A DNA stretch of 5,416 nucleotides from Methylocystaceae bacterium (GTDB lineage: Bacteria; Pseudomonadota; Alphaproteobacteria; Rhizobiales; Beijerinckiaceae), in the NCBI GenBank assembly GCA_003152255.1, contig PLZT01000557.1, forward strand, positions 1 through 5,416, given 5' to 3'. Of this stretch, positions 1 to 5,416 are shown piece after piece. The number at the start of each line of letters is the position of its first letter. Position 1 is the first letter of the stretch. The position numbers were made by a program, and so were the translations under genes. The notes beneath the pieces are model-generated. The model searched no databases. It had not been told where the DNA came from and was given only the letters and a program-made list of their open reading frames with translations.

Positions 1-388
1 CGGCGACCGGCGCGGTCGCTATGCGTCATTTGCGGACATTCAACGGCCTCCCGACCAGCGCCCGCGTTCGACCCCGAGCGGATCATCAGGATGACACCAT
101 AGACACCGCTGGTGACCAGCGTATGCCCGGGCTGGATCGCGACCAGCCCGCTGAACCGACGGCCGAGCACAAAGACTCGCGAGATCCGCAGCGCACCACC
201 GGCAGCGAAGAGAACGACACCAAGCCAGCGGATGGTGTCACCGTCGGTGGTCCAGAACTCCTTCCGGTTCGCGTAGGCCGGCAGATATGCTCGCTCGCTC
301 GGCACATCATGTGCTCCATCATCATGCCGCCGCTGTATCCCATGTCCTGGCCGATGCCCCCATCGTGGTCCATCGCGCCATGGTCCAT
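1..388 (-). pseudogene. Met/His-rich leader joined out of frame to an isoprenylcysteine carboxyl methyltransferase-like fragment; runs off the left edge
   Basis: Read from 388, the first ~30 codons give a Met/His/Gly/Asp-rich peptide (MDHGAMDHDGG near the start, GGMMMEHMM near residues 20-28). After that this frame turns into Ser/Pro/Arg-rich text and stops at 86. In the frame offset by one base, a membrane-protein sequence becomes recognisable from about 299 to 90: AYLPAYANRKEFW, then RWLGVVLFAAGGALR, VFVLGRRFSGLVAIQPGH and LVTSGVYGVI. I recognise this from memory as the middle of the bacterial ICMT-like membrane methyltransferases, which methylate a carboxyl group using S-adenosylmethionine. 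The HPSYLG-type motif expected next is absent, and the sequence from 89 to the window edge is unfamiliar though still open. The N-terminal membrane helices usual in the family are also missing. The frame change falls in a GAGC tandem repeat at 289-301. The gene starts 23 bases after the transporter stop and may once have been part of that operon. An alternative is a short real ORF from GTG 305, which has GGAG eight bases upstream. Confidence 0.55.
289..301. repeat. Tetranucleotide tandem repeat at the frameshift point
   Basis: The plus strand has GCTC three times in succession plus one further G, read as GAGC units on the coding minus strand. It lies exactly where the Met/His-rich frame and the methyltransferase-like frame meet. 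A change of one 4-base unit shifts the frame by one, so slipped-strand replication here can join or separate the two halves. Three units is short for an active phase-variation tract. Confidence 0.7.
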
Positions 389-411
389 ACCCCCACTTTT
401 TTGCGCATTCG

Positions 412-2337
412 CTATTTTCGAATGACGCCGAGGGAAATTCGTCGATTTTTCGCTCGTCCTTCTTCGGCGTCATTGGTCGCGACGGGATGACTTTCGCCAT
501 AGCCTTTCGCGCTGAGGCGTGAAGCGTCGACGCCCATTCGCATCAGCTCGCGTCGGACGGAGTCGGCGCGCGCCTTTGCCAGTCTCTTATTCGCGCCCGG
601 ATATCTGACATTGTCGGTATAGCCACCGATTATGGCTTTCACGCTCGGATAGGCCGCCAGAATGTGACCGATATTTTGCAGCTGCTCCCGAGAGGAAATT
701 TGCGGCGTCGTTTTGCCGGTCTCGAATTGGAGACGGTCGAAGTCGAACCAGGTCACTCTTTCCGTCGGCTTCGCTTTTTGTTCGAGGAATACGAGCAAGT
801 TGGCCTCGATGCCGGAGCTCGGAATGTTCAACTCGACGCCATTGGGCAACTTCTTCTTGACGAATTCGCCAGGCGCACCGGCTGCCGTTGTCGCGCTGAT
901 CTCGCGTTTCCCGTCGGTTGGCTGGGCTTCCTCCACCACGGCGGACTTTGTTTCCTTGGACGGAGTGGGAGTTGCCGGCGGCGCGGGAGCTACTTGTTGC
1001 GTGGACGGCGGTTCAGTGTTCCCTACTCGATTCGACTCCGTTTCTCGCAGCGTAAGGAGTTTTGGCGCATAAGCGATGAGGATCAAGCCGAGTGAAATCG
1101 CCAGGACGGCCGTCAACGCGGCCAATGCGGCGCCATTTCTTGCCTGAGCCCGGCCTCGGACAAACATCAGCCCGATCAGCGCAACTGCGGTGAATCCTGC
1201 GCCGGCCAGAAAGGTTGCCGTCGGTCCGTAAGCATCCCATAATCCGCCGGCAAGGACGCTTGCGACCAGCATGGCGATGCCCCCGGCGAAATTGAACACG
1301 CCGAACGCCGTCCCCCGAAGGTCCGCCGGCGCGGTGTCAGCCACGAGACTCGCGAAAAGCCCTTGAGTGAGCGCCATGTGAAGCCCCCAGAACACGACGC
1401 CAACCATGACGGCCGCGATGGTCGGGCCGAGAGCGAGAATGAGGTCAGCCACGATGAGGCACACGACACCGACCGTGAGCAGGCCAACTCGGCCAAGCCG
1501 GTCCGAGAGCACGCCCGCCGGGTAGGCCGACAACGCATACACGACGTTCATCACCACCATGACCACCGGGACGAGCGCGACCGGCAGCCCAACATTTTGT
1601 GAGCGCAGGATCAGAAACGCTTCGGAGAAGCGGGCCAGGCTCAGGATCGTGGCGACGCCGACCACGGCCCAGAACCGGCCAGACAGACGCGTGGTATCTG
1701 CGAGGCGTAGGCGAGACTTGCTGTCAGCTTCGTGCCGGGCCGGTTCCTGGACCGCGAACATCATCACAGCCAATGAGATGAACGCCGGCATGGCCGCCAT
1801 CCAGAACACGAAGCGGAAATTGTCGGAGCTGAGCGTCATGAAGGCAATGGCGGCAAGCGGCCCCACAAAGGCGCCGACTGTATCGAGCGACTGTCGTAGG
1901 CCGAAGCTCGCGCCCCGCAGGTCCGCTGGCGCAAGATCGGCGACGAGCGCGTCACGAGGGGCGTCGCGGATGCCCTTCCCGATGCGATCAATGAAGCGTG
2001 CTGCGACCACCCAGCCAACTGTGGTGGCAAGTGGGAAAATCGGCTTGCTGAAAGCTGCGAGACCATAGCCGATGGTCGTTAGTAGCTTGCGCTTCCCGAG
2101 CCAGTCGGAGAGCGCGCCTGAGAAGATCTTCGTGATGTTCGCAGTCGCTTCGGCAATGCCTTCGATGAATCCGACCGCGATTGTCGAGGCGCCGAGCACG
2201 GTCACGAGATAGACCGGCAGCAGCGCGTGGACCATCTCCGACGAGATGTCCATGAACATGCTGACGAAGCCGAGAGCCCAAATGCCCCCCGGGAGCGCTC
2301 GCCTCAATGTCGGCCCAGGGGGTGTGTCCGTTGCCAT
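412..2337 (-). CDS. Major facilitator superfamily transporter fused to a C-terminal OmpA-like peptidoglycan-binding domain
   Basis: This is a 641-residue protein that joins two normally separate modules. Residues ~18-395 are a complete 12-helix MFS carrier. It has the loop 2-3 signature GALSDWLGKRK (74-84), its second-half copy GVLSDRLGR (275-283), and a charged central loop (198-220). The RIGKGIRDAPRDAL segment (118-131) is followed by LAPADLRG (135-142), which is echoed as TAPADLRG (335-342). A 13th hydrophobic helix follows (~403-424), then a Pro/Thr-rich linker (~440-475), a short LPNGVELNIP segment and an OmpA domain (~526-640). The OmpA part shows FDFDRLQFETG, GGYTDN with Asp575, NKRLAKARADSV with Arg590, GYGE and GRAKNRR; the Asp and Arg correspond to the pair that grips diaminopimelate in OmpA proteins. 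Twelve helices leave the C-terminus in the cytoplasm, so the 13th would place the OmpA domain in the periplasm. The substrate cannot be told from sequence; drug, metabolite or metal-complex efflux are all possible. The start at 2337 is supported by AGGA nine bases upstream. Confidence 0.93.
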   Translation of the reverse strand: MATDTPPGPTLRRALPGGIWALGFVSMFMDISSEMVHALLPVYLVTVLGASTIAVGFIEGIAEATANITKIFSGALSDWLGKRKLLTTIGYGLAAFSKPIFPLATTVGWVVAARFIDRIGKGIRDAPRDALVADLAPADLRGASFGLRQSLDTVGAFVGPLAAIAFMTLSSDNFRFVFWMAAMPAFISLAVMMFAVQEPARHEADSKSRLRLADTTRLSGRFWAVVGVATILSLARFSEAFLILRSQNVGLPVALVPVVMVVMNVVYALSAYPAGVLSDRLGRVGLLTVGVVCLIVADLILALGPTIAAVMVGVVFWGLHMALTQGLFASLVADTAPADLRGTAFGVFNFAGGIAMLVASVLAGGLWDAYGPTATFLAGAGFTAVALIGLMFVRGRAQARNGAALAALTAVLAISLGLILIAYAPKLLTLRETESNRVGNTEPPSTQQVAPAPPATPTPSKETKSAVVEEAQPTDGKREISATTAAGAPGEFVKKKLPNGVELNIPSSGIEANLLVFLEQKAKPTERVTWFDFDRLQFETGKTTPQISSREQLQNIGHILAAYPSVKAIIGGYTDNVRYPGANKRLAKARADSVRRELMRMGVDASRLSAKGYGESHPVATNDAEEGRAKNRRISLGVIRK

Positions 2338-2693
2338 TGCATGTTTTCCTGGAGGCTGGAAACCCCATCGAGCTCGGCAATCGCAGCTTCAATACGCAAC
2401 TTAAGGGAAAGGGCCCCACCTCCAAACAAATCATCCAGCGCCGTGACGAGCACAAGAGCCTCGTCTGCAGAAAATAGGCGCCGGTTCCCGGTTCGAGCCC
2501 TGGCCGTCTGGGCGATCGGCAATAGGATAAACGTGCCGCTGGACGGCAGTCTGCGTTTGCTTTGGAGCAATAAGCAGCCGTCAAGTGCGACGGACGGAGC
2601 TTCCAGGATGCGCCAAATGCGGACACTCGCCGCAGAGGTCAGGACGTCGCCATTCGTGAACGGCAAACCGATAGAATGTCCCGGCCGCTTCAC
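2304..2693 (-). CDS. Hypothetical protein, 129 residues, between the kinase and the transporter
   Basis: I do not recognise this protein with confidence. It starts at GTG, overlapping the kinase stop as GTGA, and ends 34 bases inside the transporter gene, a packing that suggests translational coupling. No separate ribosome binding site is evident. The composition is protein-like: mixed hydrophobic and charged stretches such as SGTFILLPIA (~residues 58-67), EALVLVTALDDLF and an amphipathic LRIEAAIAEL helix near the C-terminus. There is no signal peptide or membrane helix, so it should be cytoplasmic. The pattern of a basic segment, a hydrophobic strand ending in P, a gap and then ALVLV loosely recalls the PAS-like part of some rhizobial LuxR-type regulators, but no helix-turn-helix follows. 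It could thus be a remnant of such a regulator, a small partner of the kinase, or a chance open frame in a ~350-base spacer. Confidence 0.4.
   Translation of the reverse strand: MKRPGHSIGLPFTNGDVLTSAASVRIWRILEAPSVALDGCLLLQSKRRLPSSGTFILLPIAQTARARTGNRRLFSADEALVLVTALDDLFGGGALSLKLRIEAAIAELDGVSSLQENMQWQRTHPLGRH
2347..2350 (-). promoter_or_regulatory. Ribosome binding site of the MFS-OmpA gene
   Basis: AGGA on the minus strand lies nine bases before the ATG at 2337. It supports that start although it falls inside the end of the upstream 129-codon frame. Translation of the transporter could therefore be coupled to reading through that frame. Confidence 0.5.
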
Positions 2694-4972
2694 GCACCGG
2701 TTGGCAGCGAGGCCAGCAGGTTCTCTAAAGCGTCGACTTCCATCGGCTTGACGAAATGATGATTAAAGCCGGCTTCTGCGGAGCGTCGACGATCTTCATC
2801 TCGACCCCAGCCGCTCAAGGCGACAAGAATGAGGTCTTGCCTCTCCGGGATCTTGCGAATTTGGCGCGCCGTTTCGTAACCGTCCATGCCCGGCATTCCA
2901 ATGTCTAGGAGCGCCAAATGAGGCTTAAATCCAGAGATGACCGCGAGCGCCGCCTCGCCGTCATAAGCGACGCGAACGTCCGCGCCCATTAACTGCAAAA
3001 GCATGACGAGACTGTCGCCTACGTCCTGATCGTCGTCGACCACCAATACCCGATGTGAGGCGGGGACTGAGGCGACGGTCATCTCGCCCTCAATCCTCTC
3101 GTCTTGCGAAGGGGCGGCAGCCAAAGGCAGGCGCACGACAAACACGCTTCCCCGCCCGGCACCGTCGCTCCGAGCCTCGACTTGGCCACCGTGCATTTCG
3201 ACAAGACTGCGTGCGAGCGCCAAACCAATGCCCATCCCGCCCTGCTCACGGCCTTTGGTCCGGCTTGCTTGATAAAAGAGGTCGAATATACGAGGCAGCA
3301 TTTCGGACCTAACGCCAATCCCATTGTCGCGTATGCTGGCGACGACTTCGTCGCCGTCGCTTTTCATCGAGATTGCGATACGTCCTTCCGGCGGCGTGTA
3401 TTTGGCGGCGTTGTTGAGGAGATTGGCGAACACCTGAGTGAGACGCATGGGATCGCCGTCAACGGTGAGCGGCTGATCTGCGAGCGAGATGGTCATCATG
3501 TGTCGCCCTGCGTTAATCGCCGGCTGACTGGTTTCAACGGCCTGACGCATAGCGTCGCGGAGATCGACATGTTGCTTCTTAAGCTCGATTTTGCCTGACG
3601 TGATGCGCGCAACCTCGAGAAGATCGTCGACGAGGCGGATGAGATGATCAGCCTGCCGGTCCATCATCGCGATCAGGAATCGCGCTTGGTCTTTGGCGGC
3701 AGGATCGTTGTCGTTCAATCTCTGCAGCGCATAAACGGCGTTGCGGATGGGGGCGAGCGGATTTCTCAATTCATGCGCCAGCATGGCCAAAAACTCATCC
3801 TTGCGCCTATCAGCCTGCCGCAGCCTTGCTTCCGCCTGGGTTATGTCCTCGATATCCGTACAACTGCCGGCCCATCGAAGAATCTGACCTTCTCGCCCAC
3901 GCTGCGGCTGCATCCGCACAAGGAACCACCTGTAGGACCCATCAGCCGCACATAGGCGGTGCCGCATTTCGCAGCGTTCGCCTGCTTGCAGCGCCTCCGC
4001 CCAAAGCTGCGCCGAATCTTGCAAGTCCTCAGGATGGACTGCTTTAGTCCACCCCGCGCCGGCTGATTCCTCTGCCGTCATGCCAGAGTAGGCGCTCCAT
4101 CTTTCGCTGGAGAACGTATTCCCACCCTCGGCGTCGCTCTCGAAGGTCATGCTCGGCACGGCTTGCGTCAGACCCCGGAAGCGCTCCTCGCTCGCGCGCA
4201 AAGCTACTTCCGCGGCCCTGCGTGCGCTGATTTCTTCGACAACTGCGCCAAACCCGGTGATCGCACCGTCGTCCCCGAACACCGGATGCCAACTCGAGTT
4301 CCAATATCGCGTGGCACCCGGTTGCGAGGCGGTTTCGCCCACGAATTCGATGTCGGTCACTGCCTCCCCTGTCGCAAGGATTTCCTGCGTCACTTGCTCC
4401 ACCCTCTCGACAAGCGCCGGCACCAGCTCCGCGACCGTCCGGCCCAGATGCGCTTCGACAGGCTGACCATTCATCTCCGCGAGTCGCCTATTGATGCGGA
4501 GGTATCGCAGATTACGGTCGAGCAGACACAGGCCGATCGGCGTGTTTTGGTAGACCCAATCCAATTCGTCGCGCTGCCGCCTGACCTCGGCTTCACTTTT
4601 CCGCAGCGCCGCTTCCATCTGCTTACGCTCGGTGATCTCCTCCATGGAGATGACCACGCCTCCGACCTCGCCGTCAGCGTTCTGCCAGGGCCGCACCTCC
4701 CAATCTAGCCACTGCAAAGTGCCGTCCGCGCGATCGAAGCGATCTGCTTCCTCGGAGACGACCTCGCCTGCGAGGGCGCGGCGATGAACCTCCTTCCATC
4801 GCTCCGGAATATCGGGAAGAACATCGTAATGCGAGCGGCCTAGCACCGACTTCCGCAACCGGTGATCGCTTAGCCACCGGCGGCTCGCCGCAAGATAACG
4901 CATTTCGCGGTCAAACATCGCAATGGCTGCCGGCGCATGCTCAATAAAAAGCTGAAGCTGCAGAGATGCCAC
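2690..4972 (-). CDS. Hybrid sensor histidine kinase with three PAS domains and a C-terminal receiver
   Basis: This 760-residue kinase would autophosphorylate a histidine in response to a signal and pass the phosphate to its own receiver. Domains in order: PAS 1 (~4-117, ending [11 protein letters not shown]), a short coiled linker (116-141), PAS 2 (~133-253), and PAS 3 of the PAS_3 type (~262-380, with VHPEDL and DGSYRWF). Then comes HisKA (~389-455) with the H box at His400 in AHELRNPL. The HATPase domain has Asn521 of the N box (NNAAKYT), DNGIGV (549-554), the F-box FDLFYQ and GGMGIGLAL (578-586). The receiver (~641-757) carries acidic residues 646-648, the phosphoacceptor Asp690 in [11 protein letters not shown], Ser720 and Lys742. 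No membrane helices or signal peptide are seen, so it is probably a cytoplasmic sensor. The ligand is unknown, and no HPt protein or DNA-binding regulator is encoded in the window. The start is GTG with GAGG twelve bases upstream; an in-frame stop lies just before it. It directly precedes the small ORF and the transporter. Confidence 0.95.
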   Translation of the reverse strand: MASLQLQLFIEHAPAAIAMFDREMRYLAASRRWLSDHRLRKSVLGRSHYDVLPDIPERWKEVHRRALAGEVVSEEADRFDRADGTLQWLDWEVRPWQNADGEVGGVVISMEEITERKQMEAALRKSEAEVRRQRDELDWVYQNTPIGLCLLDRNLRYLRINRRLAEMNGQPVEAHLGRTVAELVPALVERVEQVTQEILATGEAVTDIEFVGETASQPGATRYWNSSWHPVFGDDGAITGFGAVVEEISARRAAEVALRASEERFRGLTQAVPSMTFESDAEGGNTFSSERWSAYSGMTAEESAGAGWTKAVHPEDLQDSAQLWAEALQAGERCEMRHRLCAADGSYRWFLVRMQPQRGREGQILRWAGSCTDIEDITQAEARLRQADRRKDEFLAMLAHELRNPLAPIRNAVYALQRLNDNDPAAKDQARFLIAMMDRQADHLIRLVDDLLEVARITSGKIELKKQHVDLRDAMRQAVETSQPAINAGRHMMTISLADQPLTVDGDPMRLTQVFANLLNNAAKYTPPEGRIAISMKSDGDEVVASIRDNGIGVRSEMLPRIFDLFYQASRTKGREQGGMGIGLALARSLVEMHGGQVEARSDGAGRGSVFVVRLPLAAAPSQDERIEGEMTVASVPASHRVLVVDDDQDVGDSLVMLLQLMGADVRVAYDGEAALAVISGFKPHLALLDIGMPGMDGYETARQIRKIPERQDLILVALSGWGRDEDRRRSAEAGFNHHFVKPMEVDALENLLASLPTGA

Positions 4973-4980
4973 GGCCTGCC

Positions 4981-4988
4981 ATTTCCTC
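4981..4988 (-). promoter_or_regulatory. Likely ribosome binding site of the kinase gene
   Basis: GAGGAAAT on the minus strand precedes the GTG start at 4972, with 12 bases between GAGG and GTG. The spacing is a little long. The ATG inside this element is in another frame, and an in-frame TAA lies a few codons upstream, so GTG is the best available start. Confidence 0.4.
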
Positions 4989-5030
4989 GTGCTTTACTTC
5001 GCCACCGGAGGGAGGGAATTCTCAACGGTG

Positions 5031-5059
5031 ACCTTAAATCCAAATCGGAATGCATTCAA
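5031..5059 (-). promoter_or_regulatory. Weak candidate promoter for the kinase operon
   Basis: On the minus strand TTGAAT (5059-5054) and TAAGGT (5036-5031) are separated by 17 bases, the spacing of a housekeeping sigma-factor promoter. The -35 is fair and the -10 poor. The palindrome GAATGCATTC overlaps the -35 element, where a repressor could act. Confidence 0.2.
5048..5057. repeat. Perfect 10-base palindrome GAATGCATTC
   Basis: This self-complementary decamer lies 75 bases upstream of the kinase start and overlaps the candidate -35 element. It shares the ATGCAT core with a second palindrome whose centre is 38 bases away. It could be an operator half-site pair, but its function is unproven. 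Confidence 0.4.
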
Positions 5060-5085
5060 AGCTTGAGCTGGTCATTTAAAGGCAA

Positions 5086-5095
5086 ACATGCATGT
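5086..5095. repeat. Perfect 10-base palindrome ACATGCATGT
   Basis: This second self-complementary decamer has the same ATGCAT core, further upstream of the kinase. The two centres are 38 bases apart, not far from four helical turns, which would suit two dimers binding the same face of the DNA. The flanking bases differ, so the match may be chance. Confidence 0.35.
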
Positions 5096-5165
5096 CCTCT
5101 GTGGGTCATCTTCGCCCGTGCCGGCGTTGATTTCGGCGAGGCAGCTTGTCCTTTGACTCCGGAAA

Positions 5166-5223
5166 TTGGCCGGCACCCAGCCAGTTGCGCTGAGCGCCAC
5201 GAGCTGACGTTGCGCCCGGCCAA
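5166..5223. repeat. Inverted repeat with 8-base arms
   Basis: TTGGCCGG (5166-5173) and CCGGCCAA (5216-5223) are perfect reverse complements, 42 bases apart. Inside lies the short near-palindrome GCGCTGAGCGC (5187-5197). In RNA this could close a branched hairpin in the leader of the kinase transcript. The loop is long, so the fold is uncertain. Confidence 0.35.
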
Positions 5224-5325
5224 AGACTGGTCTCCCGCCGAGCTTGAATTTTATGCGAGACTCAACAGAAACGCATAGCGCGGTATCGCCCGTGGAATAA
5301 GGCGAAATCCAGTTTTTCGACCCTC

Positions 5326-5356
5326 AAAAAAGAACAACGCGCCGACATTCGGCGCG
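5326..5356 (-). terminator. Rho-independent terminator of an upstream minus-strand gene
   Basis: A perfect 8-base GC-rich stem (arms CGCGCCGA 5338-5345 and TCGGCGCG 5349-5356) closes a three-base loop. On the minus strand it is followed by TTGTTC and then six T (5331-5326). No T run follows on the plus strand, so it acts on minus-strand transcription. It should end the transcript of a gene lying beyond 5416 and insulate the kinase operon from it. Confidence 0.8.
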
Positions 5357-5365
5357 CCTTGGCGT

Positions 5366-5388
5366 CAGGTTCCATATAACAGGTTCCA
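5366..5388. repeat. Two direct copies of CAGGTTCCA
   Basis: CAGGTTCCA occurs at 5366-5374 and again at 5380-5388 with a five-base spacer, giving a period of 14. It lies just before the terminator on the minus strand, in the 3' tail of the unseen upstream gene. All three minus-strand frames meet a stop between 5416 and about 5396, so it is probably not coding. Confidence 0.45.
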
Positions 5389-5416
5389 CGAAGCTAGCCC
5401 GTCTTATTCACCCGAC

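Larger units (their letters stand above)
4973..5325. other. Intergenic region upstream of the kinase, no convincing gene
   Basis: This ~350-base stretch separates the terminator of an upstream gene from the kinase start. A 113-codon plus-strand frame (4937-5278) crosses it, but it begins inside the kinase gene on the opposite strand, has no visible ribosome binding site and resembles nothing I know. On the minus strand there are only short frames. The half nearest the kinase is more AT-rich and holds two ATGCAT-centred palindromes and a weak promoter-like pair. The far half holds an 8-base inverted repeat. It most likely contains the kinase promoter and leader. Confidence 0.5.

Noticed and set aside
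9..40. Resemblance of GCGTCATTTGCGGACATT to dispersed non-coding sequences of Bradyrhizobium, with a weaker echo near 5090
   Set aside because: This rests on memory only. The two stretches match each other poorly, so no repeat family can be claimed from the window.
1..93. Possible 3' end of a plus-strand gene entering from the left edge
   Set aside because: The frame ends at a TGA at 91-93 and has an Arg/Pro/Ser-rich composition typical of non-coding high-GC frames; nothing supports it.
21..425. 134-codon plus-strand frame at the left edge
   Set aside because: It is antisense to the Met/His-rich and methyltransferase-like sequences, whose translations are far more protein-like, and its C-terminal Met/Pro runs mirror the His/Met codons of the other strand.
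2459..2512. GGTTCGAGCCC-like T-arm suggesting a tRNA
   Set aside because: The T-stem has a mismatch, and no matching acceptor, D-arm or anticodon arm can be found upstream. It also lies within an open minus-strand frame.
1988..2626. 212-codon minus-strand frame overlapping the transporter start
   Set aside because: Most of it is out of frame with the clearly real MFS sequence, and its translation is Arg/Ser/Cys/His-rich, as expected of a shadow frame.
4937..5278. 113-codon plus-strand frame across the intergenic region
   Set aside because: It starts inside the kinase gene on the opposite strand, lacks a ribosome binding site, and its translation shows no domain or recognisable pattern.

Overview
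The window looks like chromosomal or accessory DNA of an alphaproteobacterium, most likely of the order Hyphomicrobiales (Bradyrhizobium-like). The basis is moderately high GC, the style of the multi-PAS hybrid kinase, and a carboxyl-methyltransferase fragment of a kind I associate with this group. This is recognition from memory, not a search. All supported genes lie on the minus strand, so the story reads from right to left.

Right edge (about 5416-4973): the last 60 bases are the non-coding tail of an unseen minus-strand gene. It ends in a clear rho-independent terminator (5326-5356). About 350 bases follow without a convincing gene; they hold several short palindromes and a weak candidate promoter. 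They lead into a 760-residue hybrid sensor histidine kinase (4972-2690) with the layout PAS-PAS-PAS-HisKA-HATPase-REC and all key phosphotransfer residues.

Middle (2693-2304): the kinase stop codon overlaps the GTG start of a 129-codon reading frame of unknown function, which in turn overlaps the next gene. That gene (2337-412) is the most unusual item. It encodes a complete 12-helix major facilitator transporter, an extra 13th transmembrane helix, a Pro-rich linker, and a complete OmpA-type peptidoglycan-binding domain, all in one polypeptide. The three frames are tightly packed and may form one transcription unit, which would place an inner-membrane transporter anchored to the cell wall under or beside a soluble sensor kinase. 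The substrate and the stimulus are not visible.

Left edge (388-1): 23 bases after the transporter lies a broken gene. A Met/His-rich start, suggestive of metal binding, runs into part of an isoprenylcysteine carboxyl methyltransferase-like membrane protein, but the two halves are out of frame. The break sits exactly at a GAGC tandem repeat, and one extra repeat unit would restore a continuous frame. The methyltransferase similarity also stops before its conserved C-terminal half, so the gene is probably decayed. Met/His-rich proteins and such methyltransferases are often found in metal-resistance regions, a weak hint at the setting.
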